Source of the DNA: Pseudomonas sp. CFBP13508
Lineage (GTDB): Bacteria; Pseudomonadota; Gammaproteobacteria; Pseudomonadales; Pseudomonadaceae
Assembly: GCF_005233515.1 (NCBI RefSeq)
Contig: NZ_QFZZ01000012.1
Location: 1-64,000 of the forward strand
Direction of reading: 5' to 3'
DNA: 64,000 bases
Shown: in pieces, positions 42,159-50,904 of the stretch
How positions within the stretch are numbered: the first letter of the stretch is position 1
How the letters are laid out: every line of letters begins with the position of its first letter
Position numbers and translations under genes: made by a program
Notes under the pieces: generated by a model
Database searches by the model: none
Told to the model about the DNA's origin: nothing
What the model saw: the letters and a program-made list of their open reading frames with translations, nothing else

Positions 42159-43001
42159 TCATGTCGCAGCTGGCATCCCGGCTTTGGCCTGCTGCCCTTG
42201 CAAGCGCTTCAGAGTCTGCTGATACATTTTCGTACGGCGGTGATCCTTGCCGTACGTGCCTGCCGCCGCTACGGTGCCGGCCTGGATGTGATCCAGATAG
42301 CGGAAGATTTTCCGCGGCGAGAGAAACCTGACGCCATAGCCCAACCCGACCATTCGATCCTGCAGGGTGTAACCAGGTACCTCCTCATCCATGCAGAAGT
42401 GCAAACCCAGCGACTTCATCAGCCGCGCATTCCACAGCGTGCAGAAACTTTTCAGATGCGTTTCCTTATACGGGCGTGGCGGTTTCGAATGCAGCCCGAA
42501 ATGAACTTTGAGCCGACGAACATGATGTTTGCAGAATCGCGAAGTTAACCGCCAGGTATCTCGCAGCCACCCACGATCAAGTTGCTCAACACAACCCACC
42601 GCCGCCATGTCCGCATTTTTCGTGCATTCGCGCATCATCATCGCGAACACTTCCATGTCGTAGACAAAGGTGTCGGTGTGCAGCAGAAACAAGTAATCGG
42701 TCTCAACTTGCGCCAAGGCCAGATCCAACGCCTTGCCATGGGCAATATGCCCCATTTCCTTACCCGGCGACGGCCGCTCGATCAGATTGATCCAGTCCAG
42801 CGAACGCAGGTAATCAAGGCTGGCATCTGCCGAATCGTTGTCCACCACCCACACTGGAATGCCCTGCGCCTGAACATGCTCGCGCAACAGCTCCAGACAC
42901 ATGCGGGTAATGTCCGGGGTTTTGTAATTTACCAGGACGAGGCTGAAGTTGGATTGCGGCTGGGAGGGTAAATCGAAGGCTTTCATGTCGGAGGGACTCA
43001 T
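42159..43001 (-). CDS. Glycosyltransferase family 2
   Basis: A 280-residue GT2 enzyme of the rhamnosyl-transferase-like subgroup: FSLVLVNYKTPDITRMCLELL near residue 19, VWVVDNDSADASLDYL near 50, KALDLALAQVETDYLFLLHTDTFVYD near 90 (a D-x-D-like TDT) and ETHLKSFCTLWNARLMKSLG near 180. No membrane segment is evident. It starts at ATG 43001; an internal ATG five codons on is possible and neither has a strong ribosome site. It is isolated from the EPS locus, with no sugar-biosynthesis neighbours, and may modify an unrelated glycan. Confidence 0.85.
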   Translation of the reverse strand: MSPSDMKAFDLPSQPQSNFSLVLVNYKTPDITRMCLELLREHVQAQGIPVWVVDNDSADASLDYLRSLDWINLIERPSPGKEMGHIAHGKALDLALAQVETDYLFLLHTDTFVYDMEVFAMMMRECTKNADMAAVGCVEQLDRGWLRDTWRLTSRFCKHHVRRLKVHFGLHSKPPRPYKETHLKSFCTLWNARLMKSLGLHFCMDEEVPGYTLQDRMVGLGYGVRFLSPRKIFRYLDHIQAGTVAAAGTYGKDHRRTKMYQQTLKRLQGQQAKAGMPAAT

Positions 43002-43143
43002 CCACGGCTCAAGACGACAGGTTGATGAGCCGGGATGCTAGCGGGGGAAGCTTAGGTGAAGCTTAATTTGGCAGGGTCGGACACTGGAGAAATGTGAGGA
43101 CGTAAAACGGTTGGGATGCGTACCGGATGTAGCCATGCGTTCA

Positions 43144-43641
43144 TCAGGTTGCGAAGTAAAGCTCATCCAGTTGGCGCTTGCGGATTGCCAAGTATTCCTC
43201 CCACAAATTGGGAAAGTCCTCATCTCTGGTTAGCGGAAAGGTCAGATAGATGTGTTTTCCGACAACACTGATGTACTGGCGCGCACGTTTGAAAGCGGGC
43301 TGCTCGTACAGCGCAAGGGTCTCGTCGTAAGCGTCGTGATGGTGGCGAATCGTTACTCGATGAGGGGCAATCATCCCTCGCGCAAAATCGATCACCCAGT
43401 CGCCGTCTATGGCCGTACGCAAATAGCCGTAAACACCATCGACCGACAGCAGGATGCAGGTGTTGGCTTGGTGGCCGTCCTCATCGTTCGCTAGAACAAT
43501 CTGGTCTGCGAAGTATTTGATCGTCTGGTTATCCGGACCCTGTAGAAGCAAGCTCCAGCCCTCGACGCCCATGCGAAACTCGCCGATGTTTTGAAAGGTT
43601 GCGGTCCATCGATTGGCAAGCGTTATCTGACGGGTATTCAT
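43144..43641 (-). CDS. Hypothetical protein
   Basis: A 165-residue protein with no recognised domain. It seems soluble and mixed alpha/beta, with many aromatic residues (WSLLLQG, GDWVIDFARG, HIYLTFPLT). The ATG at 43641 has no clear SD but the frame has good codon bias. It lies 102 nt downstream (in gene order) of the DUF6708-like gene's 3' end and has the same strand, so it is part of the same accessory cluster. It might be a partner or immunity-type protein, but there is no direct evidence. Confidence 0.65.
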   Translation of the reverse strand: MNTRQITLANRWTATFQNIGEFRMGVEGWSLLLQGPDNQTIKYFADQIVLANDEDGHQANTCILLSVDGVYGYLRTAIDGDWVIDFARGMIAPHRVTIRHHHDAYDETLALYEQPAFKRARQYISVVGKHIYLTFPLTRDEDFPNLWEEYLAIRKRQLDELYFAT

Positions 43642-43759
43642 GGGGGGTTCAGACTCGAAATTTCCGACTTATGGCGTCGCATAAACCGAAACAAATCGGC
43701 TTTACGTTTTAACAGATGTTAAGAATTCAAATAAATAGACGAACGTGGTTGCTCCCATT

Positions 43760-44953
43760 TCATCCATGTAACCCCGCCGCTTTGCACGCTTCGACGAACG
43801 TGGCGCCTTTTTTGTCCATGGCAGTCTTGACCATTTGATTGGCTTTCACCAATGCAGCGCTGGGCTTGGCCCATTGTTCTGGTGGCAACGCCTCAGACCA
43901 CGTTTGCACTTGCTCCGGAAGGGTAGGCCGCCCTTTGCGATGCGCCCATTCGGCTAGCATGTAAGGCATCTTCCAGAAGCTCAGCACGCGCCACATGTAC
44001 CAGCGGCGCAATGGCCAGTAGGATTTTTTCGAGTAACCGTAATGCTCGCGCTGCTCGGGCGTCAGTTCGTCGCCACCCTCGTCCAGCGACCCCATCGCGC
44101 GTGCGTCTTCGCGTTCGATTTCAAAAGTGTGTAGGCCTTCGTACGGTTTGAGCCGATCACCGGATGGAGTCAAACCCAGTGCCTTGAGCATCGGGTTTGG
44201 AGCATCTACCAACTGACCGTCTTCCATGTAATTACGAATTGACGTCCACATCCCTAAAGCATGTGCATCGCTGGGTTGTGGTAGCAGTAGGAATTGCACT
44301 TTGTCCTGCTCCTCATCCTCCAGACCCATGCCGAACGTGTACTGGCGAGTAGCGCCATAACTGGTGACGCCCTGAGTGTTGGAGACCCAGGCGACGACGC
44401 TTTCCCAAGGTACGATGAGGACGCGGCGGGTTTTGCTGTCGACGTAGCAGACTTCGCGGCGTTGGCGGTTGAAGCGGACGGGGTAGGTTTTTGCTGCTTT
44501 AAAGACGCCGGAGAGCATTCCGTATAAGTACGCACCAAGAGGGAGAATAAACAGTAGAGAGCCACTAGCAAAAACCAGTAACGAGTCACCAATTAGGTCG
44601 ACGAACCTTCGATCTATTCCGTGAGGGCTGAAAAGTACGAGCCAAGCACAGATAAGCACCGGAGCAATGAATGCTGTCGTCAATGCCATCCAAATTCCAG
44701 CGGCAAGTATTTTTCCGTGTTCAACCATTCCCCAATTACTTCCACCGAGTTCCAGGAATACTTCGTTCATCCCTGAAAAATTCCGGCGAGAGGATTGAGT
44801 TTGTCCTGTATAGACCGGTAATGGCGATAGAAACAAAGTTTCATTCATTCCACGGACGCGGACTTCTCCAGCCCTTGGCCTCTCGCTACGGATGTCCGCT
44901 GCGGCTTCAGAAGTAGTGAATTTAGCGCCGCGCTTGAAAAGGCTTTTAAGCAT
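43760..44953 (-). CDS. DUF6708-like membrane protein
   Basis: A 397-residue protein. Two hydrophobic helices lie at about residues 80-110 and 128-155 (IWMALTTAFIAPVLICAWLVLF and LLVFASGSLLFILPLGAYLYG). They are followed by a soluble part with PVRFNRQRREVCYVDSKTRRVLIVPWESVVAWV near 175, the segment by which I recognise the DUF6708 group, and a 170-residue C-terminal region with many Trp and Arg. Family members occur in accessory loci of Pseudomonas, sometimes near type VI secretion genes, but none are here. It overlaps the upstream gene by 8 nt. Confidence 0.65.
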   Translation of the reverse strand: MLKSLFKRGAKFTTSEAAADIRSERPRAGEVRVRGMNETLFLSPLPVYTGQTQSSRRNFSGMNEVFLELGGSNWGMVEHGKILAAGIWMALTTAFIAPVLICAWLVLFSPHGIDRRFVDLIGDSLLVFASGSLLFILPLGAYLYGMLSGVFKAAKTYPVRFNRQRREVCYVDSKTRRVLIVPWESVVAWVSNTQGVTSYGATRQYTFGMGLEDEEQDKVQFLLLPQPSDAHALGMWTSIRNYMEDGQLVDAPNPMLKALGLTPSGDRLKPYEGLHTFEIEREDARAMGSLDEGGDELTPEQREHYGYSKKSYWPLRRWYMWRVLSFWKMPYMLAEWAHRKGRPTLPEQVQTWSEALPPEQWAKPSAALVKANQMVKTAMDKKGATFVEACKAAGLHG

Positions 44954-45569
44954 CGATGGTCCCCAAATCTTCTTTTTTAAAAAATATGAATTGGGATTTA
45001 CTTATGCCAATCGGCAACGAGTCAGCAGAATCAAGCTTAAAGACACCGCGCGTTGGATCGCGCCTATAAGGTGAGCTAACAATATGTAGGTCACGCAGCA
45101 CAAAGCAGGTTTCGTGCATTACGTCACGTTCAGCTTCCAATTGATAAGCGATGGTCAATGCCAAGGAAAAATCTGTGGTCTGCAATGAGTCACTGATCGG
45201 CAAATGAATTGTCAACGCTTCGCTGCCTTTACTGGCTACGACTAATCGACTAATCCAGGTTGTCGTGCACTCCCGCCATCTCAAGGGACAAGGGCCGGGC
45301 GCGTAACCCCCTTTCTTTGGAACATCGCGATATTGCTGGTACGCTTTCAATTGCAATTTTCGAGTATCCATTTCCTGCGTGCTAACGCCTGGAATTATAA
45401 GCTTCAGATAGGTCTGCTTGGCATCACGAATCATTTCACAAGTAGGTTTTTGCACGACCTTTGCCAGTTCGTTCCATTCGTCCTGCATGCTGCGATTCTT
45501 AGTTTTGTTCCCCCAGACGCTGGACTCCATCCATTTTTGCAAGTCGTCCAGAGGCAAAGATTGCCTCAT
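44946..45569 (-). CDS. Hypothetical protein, possibly 5'-truncated
   Basis: A 207-residue protein of unknown family, AT-richer than nearby genes. Its start ATG (45569) lies only 8 nt from the arm of a GTAGGAGCTGCC-type repeat and has no ribosome site, and the N-terminus (MRQSLPLDDLQKWMESSVWGNK) begins in what looks like the middle of a domain. The gene may have lost its 5' end at the repeat. It overlaps the DUF6708-like gene by 8 nt and both are lower in GC than the neighbouring catabolic genes, which suggests they arrived together. Confidence 0.55.
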   Translation of the reverse strand: MRQSLPLDDLQKWMESSVWGNKTKNRSMQDEWNELAKVVQKPTCEMIRDAKQTYLKLIIPGVSTQEMDTRKLQLKAYQQYRDVPKKGGYAPGPCPLRWRECTTTWISRLVVASKGSEALTIHLPISDSLQTTDFSLALTIAYQLEAERDVMHETCFVLRDLHIVSSPYRRDPTRGVFKLDSADSLPIGISKSQFIFFKKEDLGTIDA

Positions 45570-45577
45570 AGCTTCAG

Positions 45578-45661
45578 ATCAAAAGATCGCAGCCTGCGGC
45601 AGCTCCTACATTTGGAATGCATTTCCCCTGTAGGAGCTGCCGTAGGCTGCGATCTTTTGAT
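45578..45661. repeat. Inverted-repeat hairpin, GTAGGAGCTGCCGAAGG family
   Basis: Inverted arms at 45578-45608 and 45630-45661 around a 21-nt spacer containing GGAATGCATTTCC. It lies between the HglS gene's 3' end (4 nt away) and the start of the preceding hypothetical gene, and is likely the terminator of the BVMO-GlcDEF-HglS operon. Confidence 0.85.
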
Positions 45662-45664
45662 GTT

Positions 45665-47044
45665 TTAACGCGCGAGTCGGGTCAAACACTCCTCAATCGA
45701 CCGCCGTTGCGTCTCGGCGTACAACCCCAACTCATCAATGGTCGAACGCCCCAGCGCCTGTTCGAAAGCCTGTCGATTGGAGTGTTCGGCGTAATGCGCC
45801 TGTGCGGCATCCCCCAGGTTCGACTGAAAAATCCCCGCTGCGCTCACCGGCAGGAAATCTTCGTACACCAGCGGCTCCGCTTTCACGTAGCCATCGCGCA
45901 GCAAGTCCTCCAGGGACGACTCACCAAGTCCTTCAGCGGCCAAACCCTTTTCCGTAGCGAAATAACGAAAGTACGCCAGCCCCTGTTCGCGCATGCCCTC
46001 AATGCTGTCAGGAAATTCGGCAAAGTGCTGAGTCATCAGCGCGTTGTAGCGTGCGGCATTGGCTTCGTTGGGGAAGCCGCCCAGTTCATCGCGAGCGGCA
46101 TTCAACAAGCGGTCATACAGCGCGCGACCCTTGGGTGTCAGAGCTGCGCCGCGTTGTTCGATTTCGCCGAAACGCGCGCTGTGGCTGCCACGGGTTTCGG
46201 GTTGATCGGTGAATGCGATCGGCTCGTCCAGCGCCTTGAAACTGGTCTGGCGCAGCAGGATCGGGCAGTTGCGGCGCGGTGGGCCTTCGATTACCGCTTT
46301 TGGTGTGATGCCATGGGCAGGCATCTGTTGCTGCACGGTGTCGATGTCCAGCGTACGTGGCGTCAGGTGGTTGATGTGCGGGCCTTTGAATGCGACGACG
46401 TCGGCGACCAAGCGGTGCTGAGCGCTGAGTTTCTGGTATTGCGCAGCGCTGACGGTAGCGCTGTGGTGCCAGCGAAAAGTCTCCAGTGCCTGTCGGACGA
46501 ATTCTGCGGCTTCAGTTTCATTCAAGCCGCCCGCCGTTTCCGCCTGTTCAATCAGGCGCAACGCGGCGTCGGTGAAGATCGCACGACGGGCCAACACCGA
46601 CTCGGCAAACGAACGCAGTTCAGGATCTTCAATCAGCTCCAGACGCAGCAACGAGGTGAACACACGAAACGGGCTGACCTGTAGCGCCTCTTCATGCACC
46701 GCGCGGAACGCTGTCGAATGCACCGGCACACCCGCCGGGGTCAGGTCGTAATAACCCACCGGTTGCATGCCCATCACCGCGAACAAGCGGGCGAGGGTGG
46801 CCAGTTCGCTCGCGGTCCCGACGCGGATGGCGCCGTGGCGCTCCATGTCCAGCCGTTCGATTTCGCCGGTGCGCTTGAGCTGTCCGGCAATGTCAGGCTG
46901 ACGTGCCAGCACTTCGCGGTTGGTTTTCTCCACCAGTTCCATCAGCGCGCCGTACAGCGGCACCTCTTCGCGGTACATGTCGGACATCGCTCGGGAGAAG
47001 CGTTGGCGGATCAGGTCGGGGCTGACGAACGGCTGCACGGTCAT
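45665..47044 (-). CDS. hglS: 2-oxoadipate dioxygenase/decarboxylase (HglS, DUF1338 family)
   Basis: A 459-residue protein of the DUF1338/HglS family. With the start at ATG 47044, His 70, Arg 74, His 226 and Glu 294 fall at the residue numbers I recall for the Fe(II) ligands and substrate Arg of P. putida HglS. This supports both the start and function. HglS converts 2-oxoadipate plus O2 to D-2-hydroxyglutarate and CO2 in D-lysine catabolism. It lies 88 nt after glcF on the same strand. A FAD-linked GlcD-type oxidase encoded next to it could take up the D-2-hydroxy acid. Confidence 0.9.
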   Translation of the reverse strand: MTVQPFVSPDLIRQRFSRAMSDMYREEVPLYGALMELVEKTNREVLARQPDIAGQLKRTGEIERLDMERHGAIRVGTASELATLARLFAVMGMQPVGYYDLTPAGVPVHSTAFRAVHEEALQVSPFRVFTSLLRLELIEDPELRSFAESVLARRAIFTDAALRLIEQAETAGGLNETEAAEFVRQALETFRWHHSATVSAAQYQKLSAQHRLVADVVAFKGPHINHLTPRTLDIDTVQQQMPAHGITPKAVIEGPPRRNCPILLRQTSFKALDEPIAFTDQPETRGSHSARFGEIEQRGAALTPKGRALYDRLLNAARDELGGFPNEANAARYNALMTQHFAEFPDSIEGMREQGLAYFRYFATEKGLAAEGLGESSLEDLLRDGYVKAEPLVYEDFLPVSAAGIFQSNLGDAAQAHYAEHSNRQAFEQALGRSTIDELGLYAETQRRSIEECLTRLAR

Positions 47045-47132
47045 GAAAAAAATTCCTGCCACGGTCACGGAATGGATGCTGGAAAAGATCGCAGCCTTCG
47101 TCCACGTGGGCAAACGAAGAATCCTACGAACT

Positions 47133-48353
47133 TCATTCTGCCAACGACTGATCCACCAGCTCGATCCAATGCTTGATCGGCGTGCGCCCGGCGCTGGCCA
47201 GATGGCTTTGACAGCCCACATTCGAGGTGACGATCAATTCAGGCCGGCCGCTTTCCAGTGCGTTGAGGCGTTGGTCGCGCAGTTGCCGCGCCAGCACCGG
47301 TTGCGTCAGCGAGTAGGTGCCCGCCGAGCCGCAGCACAAATGGCCATCCGGTACCGGCGTTAGGTTGAAGCCGAGTCGGGTCAGCACTGCTTCCACGGCG
47401 CCGCCGAGTTTCAGCGCGTGCTGCAAAGTGCACGGGCAATGCACGGCGATGCGTCTTTCGCTGGCGGCGCAGACCTGTTCCAGCGGTTCCTGCGCGATGA
47501 TTTGCACCAGATCCCGAGTCATTTCGCTTATCCGCCGGGCTTTCGACGCGTAGATCGGATCGCCCGCGAGCAAATGCCCGTAATCCTTGATGAATGCGCC
47601 ACAACCGCTGGCTGTTTGCACGATGGCTTCGGCACCGTTCTGCAGATGCGGCCACCAGGCGTCGATGTTCTGCCGAGCGCGGTCGAGACCTTTGGCCTGC
47701 GCGTCGAGGTGATAGTCGAGCGCGCCGCAACACCCGGCCTCGCTTACCGGAGTAACGCTGATGCCCAGGCGATCGAGCACCCGCGCGGTCGCGTCATTGG
47801 TGTTCGGCGACAGGCCCGGTTGCACGCAACCTTCGAGCAACAACACCCGGCGCGCATGCCGAGGAGCAGGGCGCAACCCCATGACACCCAAGCGCTGCGG
47901 CAATTTGCTTTCCAGCAGGCGCGGCAGCAGCGGTCGAAAGGTCGCGCCCATGCGCAGCAAGCCTCTGAACAGCCCCGGATTCGGCGCCAGCGCGCGCAAG
48001 CCTTCGCGCAGCAAGCGCTGGGCGGCCGGGCGCGGCACCGCGCTGTCGACTACCGCGCGGCCGATGTCGAGCAGGTTGTGATAATCGACGCCGGACGGGC
48101 AGGTGGTTTCGCAGTTGCGGCACGACAGGCAACGATCCAGATGCAGTTGCGTCTGCTCGGTGGCCGGTGCGCCTTCCAGCACTTGCTTGATCAGATAAAT
48201 GCGCCCGCGCGGGCCATCGAGTTCATCGCCGAGCAATTGATAGGTCGGGCACGTCGCGTTGCAGAAGCCGCAATGCACGCAGGTGCGCAGGATCTTTTCC
48301 GCTTCGCCAGCCCGAGGCAATTTTCGCGATTGCTCGCTGAGGGTGGTTTGCAT
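47133..48353 (-). CDS. glcF: Glycolate oxidase iron-sulfur subunit GlcF
   Basis: A 406-residue protein with two 4Fe-4S clusters at the N-terminus (CVHCGFCNATCP near residue 25 and CLSCRNCETTCP near 77) and two CCG-type domains (EAGCCGALDYH near 205 and LCCGSAGTYSL near 340). It carries electrons from the FAD subunits to the respiratory chain. The ATG at 48353 is 2 nt after the glcE stop codon; its ribosome site GGAGG lies inside glcE. It does not start further upstream, where the frame overlaps glcE. Confidence 0.93.
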   Translation of the reverse strand: MQTTLSEQSRKLPRAGEAEKILRTCVHCGFCNATCPTYQLLGDELDGPRGRIYLIKQVLEGAPATEQTQLHLDRCLSCRNCETTCPSGVDYHNLLDIGRAVVDSAVPRPAAQRLLREGLRALAPNPGLFRGLLRMGATFRPLLPRLLESKLPQRLGVMGLRPAPRHARRVLLLEGCVQPGLSPNTNDATARVLDRLGISVTPVSEAGCCGALDYHLDAQAKGLDRARQNIDAWWPHLQNGAEAIVQTASGCGAFIKDYGHLLAGDPIYASKARRISEMTRDLVQIIAQEPLEQVCAASERRIAVHCPCTLQHALKLGGAVEAVLTRLGFNLTPVPDGHLCCGSAGTYSLTQPVLARQLRDQRLNALESGRPELIVTSNVGCQSHLASAGRTPIKHWIELVDQSLAE

Positions 48354-48355
48354 GG

Positions 48356-49405
48356 CTAGACCTCCGCGTACATTCGCCCGGGGTTGAACAGCCCTTGCGG
48401 GTCGAGTTGCGCCTTGAGTTGCCGGTGGTAACGCAGCAGGGTCGGCGCCAAGGGTTGAAACGGCGAACCCGTGGCGCCGTGGGTGAAGCATGTCGCGTGG
48501 CCGCCGAACGACTGGGCGAGGGCATGAATCTCAGTGCTCTCGGATTTCACCCAGCGTTGCGCGCCGGCCCAGTCGATCAGTTGCTCGCCGGGCAGCTCGA
48601 GCGGGCCGAGATTGTTCGGCAATGACAGACGCCACAGCGGCAAGCCTTCGTCGAAAAAACTCAGGCGCTGTTCGTTGAGGTCGCGCCAGAAAACCGAGTC
48701 CAGCGGCTCGCCGCCGAGGCGTTGATGCGCCGCCGTCACCGAACCTTCGCCACCTTCCAGACGCAGGTACAGGCTCTGGCCATCGTGGCACGCAGCACTA
48801 ATCGGCAGCGGTTGCTGGCCCCATTCGGCAAGTTTGCTCAAGGCCCGGACGCAGTCGATATCGAGGCGAATGCTCAGGCACTGGCGCGGTTTCGGCAGGA
48901 CTTTCAGCGACACTTCGGTTAGCACGCCGAGGCAACCGAAACTGCCGGCCATCAGCCGCGACAGGTCATAGCCGGCGACGTTTTTCATCACTTCGCCACC
49001 GAAGCGCAGATGTTGACCGAGGCCGGTGATCACCCGCGTGCCGAGAACGAAGTCGCGTACCGAGCCGGACCACGGCCGGCGTGGCCCGGACAACCCTGCG
49101 GCGATCATGCCGCCGACCGTGGCGCTGTCGGCAAAGGATGGCGGTTCGCAGGGCAACATTTGCCCGGCGTCATCCAGCGCCGCGAGCAGCTCGGACAACG
49201 GCGTGCCGGCGCGCACCGTGACCACCAGTTCGGTCGGGTCGTACTGAACGATGCCGCGATGAGCACGGGTGTCGAGCACTTCGCCGGCCACCTCGCGACC
49301 GAGAAACGCCTTGCTGTTGCCGCCCTGAATCTTCAGCGGCGTGGCATTGGCCCGCGCGGCGTCGACCTGATCGAGCAGGGCGTTGGCGGCATCGAAATCA
49401 GCCAT
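48356..49405 (-). CDS. glcE: Glycolate oxidase FAD-binding subunit GlcE
   Basis: A 349-residue FAD-binding protein of the PCMH/VAO fold (residues 5-180): IQGGNSKAFLG near 26, EPPSFADSATVGGMIAAGLSGPRRPWSG near 88 and VMKNVAGYDLSRLMAGSFGCLGVLTEV near 140. It shares the complex with GlcD and GlcF. Its ATG overlaps the glcD stop codon (TGATG), and the downstream ATG of glcF lies 2 nt past its stop, so the three subunits are made in one operon. Confidence 0.93.
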   Translation of the reverse strand: MADFDAANALLDQVDAARANATPLKIQGGNSKAFLGREVAGEVLDTRAHRGIVQYDPTELVVTVRAGTPLSELLAALDDAGQMLPCEPPSFADSATVGGMIAAGLSGPRRPWSGSVRDFVLGTRVITGLGQHLRFGGEVMKNVAGYDLSRLMAGSFGCLGVLTEVSLKVLPKPRQCLSIRLDIDCVRALSKLAEWGQQPLPISAACHDGQSLYLRLEGGEGSVTAAHQRLGGEPLDSVFWRDLNEQRLSFFDEGLPLWRLSLPNNLGPLELPGEQLIDWAGAQRWVKSESTEIHALAQSFGGHATCFTHGATGSPFQPLAPTLLRYHRQLKAQLDPQGLFNPGRMYAEV

Positions 49406-50904
49406 CAGAATCGCTCCAGCTCGGGGAAGGGCAGTTGCCCGGCGTGAATGTGCATCGCGCCGAATTCGGCGCAGCGATGCAGGGTCGGAATGTTCTTGCC
49501 GGGATTGAGCAGGCCCTGCGGATCGAACGCGGCTTTCACCGCATGAAACAGCAGTAACTCGTCGCTGTTGAACTGCGCGCACATCTGATTGATTTTTTCG
49601 CGGCCGACGCCGTGCTCGCCGGTGATGCTGCCGCCGACTTTCACGCACAGTTCGAGGATCTTGCCTCCCAGTGCCTCGGCGCGATGCAGCTCCCCCGGCT
49701 GGTTGGCGTCGAACAGAATCAGCGGATGCATGTTGCCGTCGCCGGCATGGAACACGTTGGCCACGCGCAAGCCATATTCCTCGCCCAGGCGCGAGATGCC
49801 TTGCAGCACCGCGGGCAATTCGCGGCGCGGGATGGTGCCGTCCATGCAGTAATAATCCGGCGACAACCGGCCGATCGCCGGAAACGCGTTTTTGCGCCCG
49901 GCCCAGAAACGCACACGCTCGGCCTCGTCCTGGGCCTGGCGCACTTCAGTGGCGCCGGCCGCTGTCATGACTTCCCGTACGCGCTGGCAATCGTCGTGCA
50001 CGTCGGCTTCGACGCCGTCGAGTTCGCACAACAGAATCGCCTCGGCGTCGACCGGGTAACCGGCGTGGATAAAGTCTTCGGCGGCGCGAATGGCCAGGTT
50101 GTCCATCATTTCCAGACCACCCGGAATGATCCCGGCAGCGATGATTGCGGCAACCGCGCGGCCGGCCTTTTCCACTGAATCGAAACCGCCGAGCAGGACC
50201 TTGGCGACTTGCGGCTTGGGCAACAACTTCACCGTGACTTCGGTGATGATCCCCAGCAGGCCTTCGGAGCCGGTGAACAAGGCGAGCAGGTCGAAACCGG
50301 CTGAATCGAGCGCCTCGGAGCCCAGCGTCAGACGTTCGCCCTCGATGGTCAGCACTTCGATTTTCAGCACGTTATGCACGGTCAGGCCGTACTTGAGGCA
50401 ATGCACGCCGCCAGCGTTTTCCGCGACGTTACCGCCGATCGAACAGGCGATCTGCGATGACGGATCCGGCGCGTAATACAGGCCGAATGGGGCCGCCGCC
50501 TGGGAGATAGCAAGATTGCGCACCCCCGGCTGAACCCGCGCGATACGTGCAGCGGGGTCGATGTGCAGGATGCTGTTGAACCGCGCCATCACCAGCAACA
50601 GGCCCTTTTCCAGTGGCAGCGCGCCGCCGGACAATCCCGTACCGGCACCCCGCGCGACCACGGGCACGTTGTTCTGATGGCAGAGTTTCAGCAGGGTTTG
50701 CACTTGCTCCAGACGCCGGGGCAGGGCCACCAGCATCGGCGTGGTGCGGTAGGCGGAGAGGCCGTCGCATTCGTAGGGTTTGAGTTCATCCTCGCGCCAG
50801 AGGATGTCCAGGTCCGGCAGGGCGTGTTGCAGAGCCTTGAGCAATTCGCCCTTGTTCACCTCGGGCAACGGACCGTCGAGGCGTTCGTCGTAAAGGATGT
50901 TCAT
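49405..50904 (-). CDS. glcD: Glycolate oxidase FAD subunit GlcD
   Basis: A 499-residue FAD-linked oxidase of the GlcD group. FAD-binding residues lie in VVARGAGTGLSGGALP near 75 and SIGGNVAENAGGVHCLKYG near 135, and the FAD-oxidase C domain ends in HAGDGNMHPLI near 375 and GSITGEHGVGREK near 415, with the substrate-binding His residues. It oxidises glycolate (and related D-2-hydroxy acids) to glyoxylate or 2-oxo acids. Its ATG at 50904 overlaps the end of the alpha/beta hydrolase gene by 4 nt. No glcC-type regulator or glcG is next to it, unlike the usual glc operon. Confidence 0.93.
   Translation of the reverse strand: MNILYDERLDGPLPEVNKGELLKALQHALPDLDILWREDELKPYECDGLSAYRTTPMLVALPRRLEQVQTLLKLCHQNNVPVVARGAGTGLSGGALPLEKGLLLVMARFNSILHIDPAARIARVQPGVRNLAISQAAAPFGLYYAPDPSSQIACSIGGNVAENAGGVHCLKYGLTVHNVLKIEVLTIEGERLTLGSEALDSAGFDLLALFTGSEGLLGIITEVTVKLLPKPQVAKVLLGGFDSVEKAGRAVAAIIAAGIIPGGLEMMDNLAIRAAEDFIHAGYPVDAEAILLCELDGVEADVHDDCQRVREVMTAAGATEVRQAQDEAERVRFWAGRKNAFPAIGRLSPDYYCMDGTIPRRELPAVLQGISRLGEEYGLRVANVFHAGDGNMHPLILFDANQPGELHRAEALGGKILELCVKVGGSITGEHGVGREKINQMCAQFNSDELLLFHAVKAAFDPQGLLNPGKNIPTLHRCAEFGAMHIHAGQLPFPELERF

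Noticed and set aside
45665..47221. A longer HglS protein starting near 47221
   Set aside because: The extension overlaps glcF and has no ribosome site. With the start at 47044 the metal ligands fall at 70, 226 and 294, which match the known enzyme numbering.
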